Positions 16,810-25,394 of a DNA stretch of 64,000 bases are shown in pieces. The position numbers were made by a program, and so were the translations under genes. Where the stretch lies: positions 62,001 to 126,000 of the forward strand of contig CBDFFN010000012.1 of the NCBI GenBank assembly GCA_965246795.1. The letters are read 5' to 3'. The notes beneath the pieces were generated by a model. The model searched no databases. It saw nothing but the letters and a program-made list of their open reading frames with translations, and was not told the DNA's origin. Positions within the stretch are counted from its first letter, which is position 1, and every line of letters starts with the position of its first letter. The stretch is from JAJXWB01 sp965246795. Its GTDB lineage: Bacteria > Pseudomonadota > Alphaproteobacteria > Rhizobiales > Beijerinckiaceae.

Positions 16810-16994
16810 CGCGAACTCTGGCGCACTCTTGGGCCGAACTACGCCGGCAGCGCGAAACTAAAGCTGCCGGAGAGTGCAGGTGCAACATACCAAATCGCGA
16901 TGCAGCAAGAGCGCGGCGACCTGCGGTATTCATGTCACGCCCAAAACTGGAACGGATTTCGCATCGCAGCGCGGCGGCTTGAGGAGGGGTTCTC

Positions 16995-17270
16995 ATGCAC
17001 ATCGCACGGCTGTTCACGGAGCATCCCGCGTCTCTCGGCGAGAGTTACGCGCAGCATTCCCGCGTAGCGATGAGTTACGCAATCCCGCTCGCACTCGCCG
17101 CAACAGCGGCCGTCGTCCACGCAATTTTCCCGTTTCTGTTCAAGACGACGGCATCCGACATCATCCGACAGTTGAACACGCGCATGGCGAAGCGCTGCGC
17201 GGTGTGCCCCTCCGGGCCACAGCATCGACCGGACCTTTTCCCGGCTGCGACCACCGTCGACCTGACGTGA
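16995..17270 (+). CDS. DUF6356 family small membrane protein
   Basis: A 91-residue protein. Residues 1-65 match the DUF6356 pattern: HIARLFTEHPASLGESYAQH, a hydrophobic helix (PLALAATAAVVHAIFPFLFKTTASD) and IIRQLNTRMAK. The last 25 residues (with two Cys in CAVC) are not part of the pattern I recall and may be a non-conserved extension. GAGGAGGGG precedes the ATG. It converges on the GlsB-type gene with a 12-bp gap. Function unknown. Confidence 0.75.
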   Translation: MHIARLFTEHPASLGESYAQHSRVAMSYAIPLALAATAAVVHAIFPFLFKTTASDIIRQLNTRMAKRCAVCPSGPQHRPDLFPAATTVDLT

Positions 17271-17282
17271 CCGTGGTAAGCA

Positions 17283-17564
17283 TCACCAGCGACGGCCGAA
17301 ACGACCCGACCCTGCCACCAGCCGCAAGATCACGAGTAGAATAACCGCACCGAGCGTCGCGTTGACAAGCGCGCTGACGATACCGCTGCCGAGATGGATG
17401 CCAAGGCGCGGGAAGAGCCAGCTTCCCAGGAAAGCGCCGAGAATACCGACGATGAGGTCTCCGATCAGACCAAAGCCCGCGCCTCGAACAATGCGACCCG
17501 CGAGATAGCCAGCTACGATCCCGACGAGGATGACGACCAGCAGGCTTTCGTTGGACATGTTCAT
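17283..17564 (-). CDS. GlsB/YeaQ/YmgE family stress-response membrane protein
   Basis: A 93-residue, very hydrophobic protein with three predicted membrane helices and conserved glycine motifs: GIVAGYLAGRIVRGAGFGLIGDLIVGILGAFLGSWLF. The family is small, transglycosylase-associated by old naming and induced by stress; biochemical role unknown. The ATG at 17564 has GGGAG seven bases upstream; an ATG at 17558 is also in frame. It lies between DUF6356 (convergent) and tRNA-Ser. Confidence 0.9.
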   Translation of the reverse strand: MNMSNESLLVVILVGIVAGYLAGRIVRGAGFGLIGDLIVGILGAFLGSWLFPRLGIHLGSGIVSALVNATLGAVILLVILRLVAGSGRFGRRW

Positions 17565-17663
17565 GATGCGCTCCCGCGCGACGCCGCTGCGCCGCTTGCA
17601 AGCTCAACACCGATGAAGCGAAGGCGTTGCATTCCAGATATCGCAAACGGCCGGGGGATTAGT

Positions 17664-17753
17664 TGGCGGAAGGGGTGGGATTCGAACCCACGGTGGGCTT
17701 GCACCCACGGCGGTTTTCAAGACCGCTGCCTTAAACCACTCGGCCACCCTTCC
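17664..17753 (-). tRNA. tRNA-Ser (UGA)
   Basis: The minus strand folds as a class II tRNA: 7-bp acceptor GGAAGGG/CCCTTCC, D-loop GAGTGGTTTAAGG, anticodon arm GCGGT-CTTGAAA-ACCGC with anticodon TGA (17717-17719), a long variable arm of serine type and T-arm with GGTTCGAATCC. The discriminator is G and CCA is encoded (17664-17666). No integrase or duplicated 3' end is seen nearby. Confidence 0.97.
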
Positions 17754-17962
17754 GGCTGCGCCCGGACCAACCCGTTGTGCGAGACGAAGCACGCGAGCGC
17801 AAGCGTCCATAGCGTTGCGCGCGAAACACGCTGTTCGACAATCGGTCGCAGCGCCGTCCGATCGATTGACCCAGGAAAAGGCCGGCACTTAATCTGCGCT
17901 TAAAGTTTCGGGGAAATGCTCTGACGTCCGCAAGATGCGGTGCGTCCTGTTGGGGAACACGT

Positions 17963-18898
17963 TTGACCGGATCGTCGCGTCACATCGAAGGCTCGCTGCG
18001 GGCGAAAACTTTGGTGCCGGTTCTGTCGCTTTGCGTCGTCGGACTATTGTCCGGTTGTGCGACCCAGCCGCAGCGCACCGCCGGTAGCTCGTTCGATCCA
18101 AAGTACGGCGTTTCCGCCAGCCCGCGTGTCGTTGCCGACGGCGATTCTGTCCCCAAGGGCGGCGGTAATGCTTTGATCGGCAAGCCCTACACGATCGCCG
18201 GCCAGACCTATTACCCGTCGGAGAAATCCTACTCCGCCGTCGGCCTGGCGTCCTGGTACGGCTCGGCCTTCCACGGGCGTCGCACCGCTAACGGCGAGAT
18301 TTTCGATCGCATGTCGATCAGCGCTGCGCATCCAACGATGCCGCTGCCGAGCTACGCGCGTGTCACGAACCTGCGCAATCATCATTCGATTATCGTGCGC
18401 GTCAACGACCGCGGCCCCTATCACGCCAACCGCGTGATGGACGTGTCGGAGCAGGTTGCGGAGGCCCTCGCATTCAAACGTGTCGGGACCGCAAAGGTGC
18501 GTGTCGACTTCGTTGGCAAGGCCTCGATCGCAGGGTCCGATGACAACAAGCTGATGGCGACGCTGCGCACCGATGGCGCGCCGGCATCCGTTGGTCGTGA
18601 CGGCGCCACCTATGTTGCTGGCGCCGAAGAGGCTCCGATGATGCCGACGCGTGTTGCCTCGGCGGCACCTGTCGCAATCCCGGCTCAAACGGCTTCGGAT
18701 GCCGACGACGAACCGGCATTCGCCGGAACTCGCTCGCGCAACCTCGCGAGCGCGCCGCTGCCGCCGTCCCGGCCTTTCGACCTCGGTACGATCCCCGGCG
18801 CCGCGACACCGATCGCCGCATCGCGCGTCACCGCCGGCCGTTCCGACGTCCGCTCAATGCAGGCGATGATGCGCAGCGACGACCGCGCTCGCCGATAA
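17963..18898 (+). CDS. rlpA: RlpA-type septal/peptidoglycan lipoprotein
   Basis: A 311-residue lipoprotein. The signal peptide ends in the lipobox LLSGC near residue 32. The double-psi beta-barrel domain (about residues 90-190) has ASWYGSAFHGRRTANGEIFD and VRVNDRGPYHANRVMDVSEQVAEALAF. RlpA proteins are lytic transglycosylases acting on stem-less glycan; catalysis in this homologue is not proven. The C-terminal 110 residues are Ala/Pro-rich without a recognisable SPOR domain. Translation seems to start at TTG (17963), preceded by GGGGA. It opens the group leading to the DD-carboxypeptidase gene. Confidence 0.9.
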   Translation: MTGSSRHIEGSLRAKTLVPVLSLCVVGLLSGCATQPQRTAGSSFDPKYGVSASPRVVADGDSVPKGGGNALIGKPYTIAGQTYYPSEKSYSAVGLASWYGSAFHGRRTANGEIFDRMSISAAHPTMPLPSYARVTNLRNHHSIIVRVNDRGPYHANRVMDVSEQVAEALAFKRVGTAKVRVDFVGKASIAGSDDNKLMATLRTDGAPASVGRDGATYVAGAEEAPMMPTRVASAAPVAIPAQTASDADDEPAFAGTRSRNLASAPLPPSRPFDLGTIPGAATPIAASRVTAGRSDVRSMQAMMRSDDRARR

Positions 18899-18970
18899 GC
18901 GCAGGTCGCGCTTGCTTTCGCTCGCCGGCCAGCGTCACCATCGCTGGATGAAACAGGACGGGCAGGGGCG

Positions 18971-20137
18971 ATGATCCGGCACGCTATCGCGGGCGGATTC
19001 GTCTGCCTTCTCGCTTCATCACTTCATGCGCAGCAGACCGTTTCGACGTCCTGCGCCAACGCGATCCTCATGGATGCAGAAACGCGCTCTGTTCTCCTCG
19101 AAAAGGATGCGGATGCGCTGGAATCGCCAGCATCGCTTGCAAAGGTGATGACGGCGGAGGTCGTGTTCCGTCAGATTGCCGAGGGAAAGCTTCGTCTCGA
19201 CGACACGTTCGAGATTTCCGAACACGCCTGGCGCACCGGCGGCGCATCGGCCGGCGGCTCGGCCATGTTCGCGCAACTGAAGTCGAGGGTGCGCGTCGAA
19301 GACCTCATCCGCGGGCTTGTCATTCAATCCGGCAACGATGCGGCGATCGCGCTGGCGGAAGGCGTCGCGGGCTCGGAGGAAGCGTTTGCGCGCATCATGA
19401 CGGCGCGGGCACGCGAAATCGGCCTGACGCAATCGCGTTTCGCAAACCCTTGGGGGAAGGGCGATCCCGAGCAGAAGGTGACGGCACGCGAGATGGCGCT
19501 GCTGTCCGACTACATCGTGCGCACCTATCCCGACCTCTACAAATATTTCGGCGAGAAGGAGTTCACCTGGAACAAGATCCGCCAGATGAACCGCAATCCG
19601 CTGCTGTTCACCGACATCGGCGCGGATGGGCTCAAGACCGGCAACATCGCGGAATCCGGCTTCGGCCTGATCGGATCGGCGGTGCAGAACGGACAGCGGC
19701 TGTACGTGGTGCTCAACAATTGCAAAAGCGCAAAAGACCGCGCCGAAGATGGCCGCAAGCTTCTCGTCTGGGGACTGCGCAGCTTCGACAAGAAGGCGAT
19801 CTTTGCCGCCGGCGAGACGATAGGCGCTGCGAAGGTGTTCGGCGGTGATCGCAGCGAGGTGACGCTGATCGCCGACAAAGCCGTCACTCTTTTTACGCCG
19901 CGCGGATCAAATGAGAAACTGACGGGCAAGGTCGTGTACGACGGGCCGATCCCCGCGCCGGTCGAGAAGGGCGCGAAGATCGCGTCGCTGAAAATCTGGC
20001 GCGGCGCGAGCCTCGTCTACGAGACGCCGCTGCGTGCCGCCACGGACGTGCCGCAAGGCACGCTAAGCCGCCGGGCGCTGGACGCCGGAATGGAATACGG
20101 CACGGGACTGGTGCGGCACTACATCCTGCGGAAATGA
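18971..20137 (+). CDS. D-alanyl-D-alanine carboxypeptidase (PBP5/6, DacF-type)
   Basis: A 388-residue periplasmic serine peptidase that trims the terminal D-Ala from peptidoglycan stem peptides. A signal peptide covers about residues 1-20. The penicillin-binding motifs are SLAK (SxxK), SGND (SxN) and KTG in DGLKTGNI, followed by a C-terminal PBP5-type beta domain from about residue 280. Its stop overlaps the tmk start by 4 bp, placing it at the head of the dacF-tmk-holB-metG-tatD-MBL operon that is conserved in rhizobial relatives. Confidence 0.95.
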   Translation: MIRHAIAGGFVCLLASSLHAQQTVSTSCANAILMDAETRSVLLEKDADALESPASLAKVMTAEVVFRQIAEGKLRLDDTFEISEHAWRTGGASAGGSAMFAQLKSRVRVEDLIRGLVIQSGNDAAIALAEGVAGSEEAFARIMTARAREIGLTQSRFANPWGKGDPEQKVTAREMALLSDYIVRTYPDLYKYFGEKEFTWNKIRQMNRNPLLFTDIGADGLKTGNIAESGFGLIGSAVQNGQRLYVVLNNCKSAKDRAEDGRKLLVWGLRSFDKKAIFAAGETIGAAKVFGGDRSEVTLIADKAVTLFTPRGSNEKLTGKVVYDGPIPAPVEKGAKIASLKIWRGASLVYETPLRAATDVPQGTLSRRALDAGMEYGTGLVRHYILRK

Positions 20138-20793
20138 GCGAGCATCCAGGCCGACTGATCACGTTCGAGGGCGGGGAAGGGGCGGGCAAATCGACCCAGG
20201 TCCGGCTGCTCGCGGATCGCCTTGCGGCGCATGGAATCGCGGCGCTCCCGACACGCGAGCCGGGCGGCTCGCCGCATGCCGAGGCCTTGCGGGAAGTTTT
20301 GTTGTCGGGCCTTGCGGCATCGCTTGGGCCTAAGGGGGAGGCGGTGCTTTTCACTGCGGCCCGTATCGATCATGTCGACAAGACGATTTTGCCGGCGCTT
20401 GCGGCCGGCAAGTTCGTGCTCTGCGACCGCTTCATCGACTCGACACTGGCCTATCAGGGCGCGTTGGGGCAGGTGCCTGGCGGTATGATCGCGGCACTCG
20501 AACGCGTCGCGATCGGCGAACGCCGGCCCGATCTCACCGTGTTGATCGACGTGCCGCCCGACGTCGGGCTTGCGCGCGCCGCGCGCCGGCGCGGTCGCGG
20601 TGCAGCCGACCGTTTCGAACGCGAGGACGGCACGTTTCACAGGGATCTGCGCGAGGCCTATCGCGGCATTGCGGAAGCCGAGCCTGCGCGCTTCCTCATT
20701 GTCGACGGAACGCTCGACGAGCGCGCGATCGCCGACGCGATCTGGGTCGAGATCATGCGCCGCTTTACCATCGCAGCCGAGCACGCGGCTTGA
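20134..20793 (+). CDS. tmk: Thymidylate kinase
   Basis: A 219-residue dTMP kinase forming dTDP for DNA synthesis. The P-loop is FEGGEGAGKSTQ near the start; the DR motif is in LCDRFIDSTLAYQG; the lid contains RRRGRGAADRFE. It overlaps the carboxypeptidase gene by 4 bp and the holB gene by 4 bp, so translation is coupled. Confidence 0.97.
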   Translation: MSEHPGRLITFEGGEGAGKSTQVRLLADRLAAHGIAALPTREPGGSPHAEALREVLLSGLAASLGPKGEAVLFTAARIDHVDKTILPALAAGKFVLCDRFIDSTLAYQGALGQVPGGMIAALERVAIGERRPDLTVLIDVPPDVGLARAARRRGRGAADRFEREDGTFHRDLREAYRGIAEAEPARFLIVDGTLDERAIADAIWVEIMRRFTIAAEHAA

Positions 20794-21866
20794 AAGCGCC
20801 GCGCGGCAAGGCGGCCGAAGCGCCACCCGAAAGCGACCGGCATCCGCTTGCGCCGCATCCGCGCGAGCAGGCGGCGCTCTTCGGTCACGACGCAGCGGAG
20901 CGCACGCTGCTCGACGCTTATCGATCGGGCCGCTTTCCGCACGCCTGGATTTTTGGCGGACGGCCTGGGATCGGTAAAGCGACGTTGGCTTGGAGGCTGG
21001 CGCGCTTTCTCGCCGCCAACCCCGATCCACAGACGCGCGATGTCCTCGAAGCCCAAACACTCGCTGTCTCGCCTGACAGCGCCGCCGCACGAACGATCGC
21101 ATCCCTCGCCGCGCCGAACATCGCGCTGCTGCGCCGCGAATGGAACACCAAGATTTCGCCCCCCAAACACTACGGTGTCATCCGCGTCGACGAGGTGCGC
21201 GAAGCCTCGAAACGATTTCGGCTCTCGGCGGTCGGCGGCGGCTGGCGCATTGCCATCATCGACACGGCCGACGATCTTCATCCATCGGCGGCGAATGCGC
21301 TGCTGAAACTCATCGAGGAGCCGCCGTCGCGTTCGCTCTTCCTGCTGATCTCGCATCAACCAGGACGGCTGCTGCCGACGATCCGATCGCGCTGCCGCCG
21401 TCTTATTCTGTCGCCGCTGGGCGCGGATGAGATGGGAAAGACGCTTGCTTCGCTTGGCGTTGAAGTCAACGACGCGCTACTTGTGCGCGCACGCGGCTCC
21501 GTCGGCGACGCGATTTCCCTGTCGGCTGCCGACGGCGGTGCGCGCATCGCGAGCGATGTCGAGCGCATGTTGCAGCGCCTGCCCGGCATCGACTGGCGGG
21601 AGGTGGCGACTCTCGCCGACCGCGTGTCGCCGCCGCGTGCCGATGCAGAGTTCGAAGGGTTTGTCGGCGCCGTTTTCCACTACCTGCAGGATGAGGTGCG
21701 GCGACATGCGGGCGAAGGGACGCAGCGCCTTGCGCCACTGGCACAGGTATGGGAACAGTTCGACGCGGCCGCGCGCGCGACCGATACGCTCAATCTCGAC
21801 AAACGGGCGCTTGTCCTGAACCTGTTCGAGGACCTGGGCGCCGCATCGGCTGCCGCGAACCGCTAA
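20790..21866 (+). CDS. holB: DNA polymerase III subunit delta'
   Basis: A 358-residue clamp-loader subunit. A degenerate P-loop, GGRPGIGKATLAWRLARFLA, lies near residue 54; EEPPSRSLFLLISHQPGRLLPTIRSRCRRL carries the SRC-type motif typical of clamp loaders. Delta' has a structural rather than strongly catalytic ATPase role. The start is most likely TTG at 20790, overlapping the tmk stop. metG follows after 51 bp. Confidence 0.94.
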   Translation: MKAPRGKAAEAPPESDRHPLAPHPREQAALFGHDAAERTLLDAYRSGRFPHAWIFGGRPGIGKATLAWRLARFLAANPDPQTRDVLEAQTLAVSPDSAAARTIASLAAPNIALLRREWNTKISPPKHYGVIRVDEVREASKRFRLSAVGGGWRIAIIDTADDLHPSAANALLKLIEEPPSRSLFLLISHQPGRLLPTIRSRCRRLILSPLGADEMGKTLASLGVEVNDALLVRARGSVGDAISLSAADGGARIASDVERMLQRLPGIDWREVATLADRVSPPRADAEFEGFVGAVFHYLQDEVRRHAGEGTQRLAPLAQVWEQFDAAARATDTLNLDKRALVLNLFEDLGAASAAANR

Positions 21867-21917
21867 TCGACAAAGTCCCGTCCGCGGGCATTTGGACCCG
21901 CATTTGCGGGAGATGCG

Positions 21918-23495
21918 ATGAGCACCCGCGACACACTTCTGATCTCGACGGCCATTCCTTACGCCAACGGCGCGCCGCATATCGGTCACGCTTACGAGCG
22001 GATCGCGACCGACGCGATCGCCCGCTTCCACCGGCTCGACGGCCGCGACGTGTTGTTCGTCACCGGCATGGACGAGCACGGGCTGAAAGTGCAGCAGACC
22101 GCACAGCGCGAGGGAATTTCGCCGCACGATTTCGTCGATCGCATCGCTGAAGCGTTTCGCGAACTCGGCGATGTGCTCGAGTCGCCGACGGACGATTTCG
22201 TCCGAACCACTGAGGCGCGTCATGCCCGCGCGTCGCAGGCACTGTGGGAGCGGATGGCCGCTGCCGGCGACATCTACCTCGACACCTATGCCGGCTGGTA
22301 TTCCGTTCGCGACGAAGCCTATTTCGACGAGAGCGAACTGACGGACGCGCCCGACGGCACGCGCCGTGCGCCGACCGGCGCGCCGGTGCAATGGGTCCAG
22401 GAATCTTCCTACTTCTTCAGGCTGTCGAAATACGCCGACAAATTGCTCGCGCTCTACGAGTTGCGGCCCGACTTCATCGTCCCCGAGCATTACCGGAACG
22501 AGATCGTCGCGTTCGTTAAGCGGGGGCTTTCCGACCTATCGATCTCGCGCACGACGTTCGATTGGGGCGTGCCGGTGCCGGGCGATCCCAAGCACGTCAT
22601 GTACGTGTGGGTCGATGCGCTGACGAATTACATCACCGCGGCCGGCTTTCCGGATGCAGAAGCGCCGACCGCAAAGTACTGGACGCCCGACGAAGCCGGG
22701 CATCGCGTGGTTCACGTCATCGGCAAGGACATCACGCGCTTCCACGCGATCTACTGGCCGGCCTTTCTCATGTCTGCGGGCGTGCCGTTGCCGTCGCAAA
22801 TCGTTGTCCACGGCTTCCTGTTCAACCGCGGGGAGAAGATGTCGAAGTCGGTCGGCAACGTCATCGATCCCTCGGGTCTGGCGAACACCTACGGCATCGA
22901 TCCGCTGCGCTATTTCCTCCTGCGCGAGACGCCGTTCGGGCAGGATGGCTCCTACTCGCATGAAGCCATCGTCGCGCGGATCAACGCCGATCTCGCGAAC
23001 GATCTCGGCAATCTCGCGCAGCGCTCGCTATCCATGATCGCGAAAAACTGCGGTGCCGCGATGCCGGGCCGCGGCCCTCTGACGGCGGCGGACGAAGCGA
23101 TCCTCGCGGAAGCGCGCGGCATTGGCACGAAAGCGCGGGCGGCGATGAAGGGCTTTGCGCTGCATGCCGTGCTGGCCGAAATCTGGCGCGTGGTCGCGGA
23201 GGCGAACCGCTATTTCGCGGGGCAGGAGCCCTGGATGCTTCGCAAATCCGATCCGGCGCGGATGGCGACCGTGTTGGCCGTGACAGCCGACGTGTTGCGC
23301 CATGTCGCGATCTGGACGCAGCCTTTCATGCCGGGAAAGATGAGCGGACTGCTCGATGCGCTCGGCGTTGCCGACGGCGATCGGACCTTCGCTGCGACGG
23401 CGAGCGAGGGCGTCGCATCGGGGACGCCGCTACCTCCGCCGGTCGGTCTCTTCCCGCGCTTCGTCGAGGACGAGCCGGTCGCGCAAAAGGCTTGA
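21918..23495 (+). CDS. metG: Methionyl-tRNA synthetase
   Basis: A 525-residue class I synthetase charging tRNA-Met. The HIGH box appears as GAPHIGHAYERIATD, the KMSKS loop as GEKMSKSVGN, and VWVDALTNYITAAGFP and YFFRLSKYADKLLALYE are typical of the MetG branch without the paired zinc-binding cysteines and without the C-terminal tRNA-binding domain. The anticodon-binding helices cover about residues 385-500. Ribosome-binding sequence GGGAGATGCG precedes the ATG. Confidence 0.97.
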   Translation: MSTRDTLLISTAIPYANGAPHIGHAYERIATDAIARFHRLDGRDVLFVTGMDEHGLKVQQTAQREGISPHDFVDRIAEAFRELGDVLESPTDDFVRTTEARHARASQALWERMAAAGDIYLDTYAGWYSVRDEAYFDESELTDAPDGTRRAPTGAPVQWVQESSYFFRLSKYADKLLALYELRPDFIVPEHYRNEIVAFVKRGLSDLSISRTTFDWGVPVPGDPKHVMYVWVDALTNYITAAGFPDAEAPTAKYWTPDEAGHRVVHVIGKDITRFHAIYWPAFLMSAGVPLPSQIVVHGFLFNRGEKMSKSVGNVIDPSGLANTYGIDPLRYFLLRETPFGQDGSYSHEAIVARINADLANDLGNLAQRSLSMIAKNCGAAMPGRGPLTAADEAILAEARGIGTKARAAMKGFALHAVLAEIWRVVAEANRYFAGQEPWMLRKSDPARMATVLAVTADVLRHVAIWTQPFMPGKMSGLLDALGVADGDRTFAATASEGVASGTPLPPPVGLFPRFVEDEPVAQKA

Positions 23496-23499
23496 GCCC

Positions 23500-24291
23500 A
23501 TGCTCATCGACTCGCACTGCCACCTCGACTTTCCTGAGCTGGAGGCCGACCGCGTCGGCGTACTGGCCCGCGCGCGGGCGGCCGGTGTCGCGCGCATGAT
23601 CACGATCTCGACGCGGATCGACCGATACGACGCCTATCGCGCTATCGCCGAAGCCGAGCTGGACGTCTTCTTCACGATCGGCACACATCCGCATCAGGCG
23701 CACGACTCGCCAGAAGCGAGCGTCGAGGAACTCATGGTGTTGGCGGCGCATCCCAAATGCGTTGGGATCGGCGAGGCGGGCCTCGATTACCACTATGACA
23801 AGGCGCCGCGTAACGTCGCGGCACGCGTCTTTCGCACGCATATCGCAGCGGCCCGCGCGACCGGCCTGCCGCTCGTCATCCACGCACGCGATGCCGACGC
23901 CGACGTCGCGGCCATCCTGGAAGACGAGATGGGGAAGGGGCCGTTCACGGCAGTTCTACACTGCTTCACGGCCTCGCGGACGTTGGCGGAGGCCGGCATC
24001 CGTTTGGGGCTCTACGTGTCGTTTTCCGGCGTCATCACCTTCAAGAATTCGGAGGAGCTACGCGCCATAGCCCGCGAACTGCCGCTAGATCGGCTTCTGG
24101 TTGAGACCGATGCGCCGTTTCTTGCTCCGGCTCCTTATCGCGGTAAGCGCAACGAACCAGCCTTCGTTGCGGAAACCGCAAAAGTGCTGGCGGGCGTTCG
24201 TGGGATAGATTCCTCGGAGTTCTCACGAGTTACATCGAAGAACGTCCTGACACTATTCTCTAAAATGCCGTCTGCCTCATACGCCGCATGA
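23500..24291 (+). CDS. TatD family hydrolase (metal-dependent nuclease)
   Basis: A 263-residue TIM-barrel hydrolase. Metal ligands are visible: HCHLD near the start, GEAGLDYH for the second site, VIHARDAD and VLHCFTAS, and the late ETDAPFLAP motif. TatD proteins are 3'-5' DNA exonucleases linked to DNA repair; the related YcfH/YabD branch is the usual occupant of this operon next to metG. It starts 5 bp after the metG stop and overlaps the next gene by 4 bp. Confidence 0.94.
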   Translation: MLIDSHCHLDFPELEADRVGVLARARAAGVARMITISTRIDRYDAYRAIAEAELDVFFTIGTHPHQAHDSPEASVEELMVLAAHPKCVGIGEAGLDYHYDKAPRNVAARVFRTHIAAARATGLPLVIHARDADADVAAILEDEMGKGPFTAVLHCFTASRTLAEAGIRLGLYVSFSGVITFKNSEELRAIARELPLDRLLVETDAPFLAPAPYRGKRNEPAFVAETAKVLAGVRGIDSSEFSRVTSKNVLTLFSKMPSASYAA

Positions 24292-25085
24292 CCCTCAGGC
24301 TTACTATTCTTGGCTGCGGATCGTCCGGCGGCGTTCCGCGCGTCGGGCCATCCGGTTGGGGCGCCTGCGATCCGGATGAACCGCGAAATCGCCGCCGCCG
24401 ATGCGCTGTCCTAGTCGAACGGATCGCTCCGGAGGGCCGCACGGTCGTCCTTGTGGACGCCGGCCCGGACATCCGCGAACAGCTCCTCGACGCCGGCGTC
24501 GCCCGGCTTGACGCGATCCTGATGACCCATGCGCATGCGGACCATCTTCACGGCATCGACGATGTCCGGCCGCTGGTCATCAGCATGCGGCGGCGCATTC
24601 CGATGTATATGGATGGCCCAACGGCGGCCGAGGTCCACGCCAAGTTCGGCTACGTCATCGAGACACCGCCGGGCAGCCAGTATCCGCCGCTGGTCGACGA
24701 GCAACGTCTGACGCCGGGTATCCCGGTCCGGATCGACGGCCCAGGCGGACCGATCGAGGCTTTACCGCTTCGCTTCGAGCATGGCGACATCGATGCCCTC
24801 GGGTTTCGCTTCGGCAACGTCCTGTATTCGCCCGACCTTAGCTCCGTCCCACCGGAAACTGAGTATGGCCTCGCGGGGCTCGATGTCTGGATCATCGATG
24901 CGCTGCGCTACACACCACATCCCAGCCACATCACGGTCGCGCGGGCGCTCGAACTTGTCGACAAGTTTGGCAGTCGGCGCGCCGTCCTCACGAACCTGCA
25001 CACCGATCTCGACTACGCGAGGCTCAGTGCAGAGGTGCCGACCGCCGTCGCGGTGGCGTCCGACGGCATGACATTAGAAATCTAG
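24288..25085 (+). CDS. MBL-fold metallohydrolase (PhnP-like)
   Basis: A 265-residue metallo-beta-lactamase-fold protein. The zinc motif is THAHADHLHGIDD, preceded by VDAGPDIREQLL, with YSPDLSSVP and the later HTDLDYARL. The N terminus ILGCGSSGGVPRVGP matches the PhnP/cyclic phosphodiesterase group. It is the usual third partner of metG-tatD in alphaproteobacteria; the physiological substrate is not established. It closes the operon and is followed by an AT-rich, gene-free 309 bp. Confidence 0.92.
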   Translation: MTLRLTILGCGSSGGVPRVGPSGWGACDPDEPRNRRRRCAVLVERIAPEGRTVVLVDAGPDIREQLLDAGVARLDAILMTHAHADHLHGIDDVRPLVISMRRRIPMYMDGPTAAEVHAKFGYVIETPPGSQYPPLVDEQRLTPGIPVRIDGPGGPIEALPLRFEHGDIDALGFRFGNVLYSPDLSSVPPETEYGLAGLDVWIIDALRYTPHPSHITVARALELVDKFGSRRAVLTNLHTDLDYARLSAEVPTAVAVASDGMTLEI

Positions 25086-25104
25086 CTTTTTAAACAGCTC
25101 ATTT

Positions 25105-25132
25105 ATGTTCCATAATATCGCTTATGCGAATT
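25105..25132 (-). other. dif: dif-like XerC/XerD recombination site
   Basis: On the minus strand the 28-bp site divides exactly into an 11-bp XerC-like arm (AATTCGCATAA), a 6-bp centre (GCGATA) and an 11-bp XerD-like arm (TTATGGAACAT). Compared with E. coli dif, 8/11, 3/6 and 8/11 positions agree, including the inner CATAA/TTATG inverted repeat. It is in an AT-rich intergenic stretch. If real, the replication terminus lies here. No other xer-related gene is present to corroborate. Confidence 0.5.
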
Positions 25133-25351
25133 ACGTATATCTGGTTTGGAGACGCTTCCGCTAGTCGCCTCTCCAACTTCTCCCGTGATCGTCGGAGCAA
25201 GTTCGAGATTCTGGTAGCCAATCGCCACATTTGGCGTTATGTCTGATCGCGCGCGAACTCATGGCAATTGACCGTTACAATCAACGTTGGCTTTGGCTGG
25301 TTCTCGGACCGGTCTTTTCTGCGTTTCAGCGACATCGACAAATGGGGCGCG

Positions 25352-25369
25352 TGCCCGGGAGTCCGGGCA
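25352..25369 (+). promoter_or_regulatory. Hairpin in the cold-shock gene leader
   Basis: TGCCCGG, loop GAGT and CCGGGCA form a 7-bp stem ending 25 bp before the ATG of the cold-shock gene. Cold-shock mRNAs often have structured leaders that control translation with temperature; this function is inferred. Confidence 0.35.
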
Positions 25370-25394
25370 TGGACGATGAGACAACGAGACTGGC

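Larger units (their letters stand above)
25086..25394. other. Gene-free region between the MBL gene and the double cold-shock gene
   Basis: No supported coding sequence. It holds an AT-rich stretch with a dif-like site (25105-25132), a weak stem TTGGAGA (about 25146) with TCTCCAA (about 25170) that could end the upstream operon, and the presumed promoter and long leader of the cold-shock gene with a hairpin at 25352-25369. Confidence 0.6.

Noticed and set aside
17664..17753. tRNA-Ser as an integration site for a genomic island
   Set aside because: No integrase, direct repeat or change of gene content lies on either side; neighbours are housekeeping genes.
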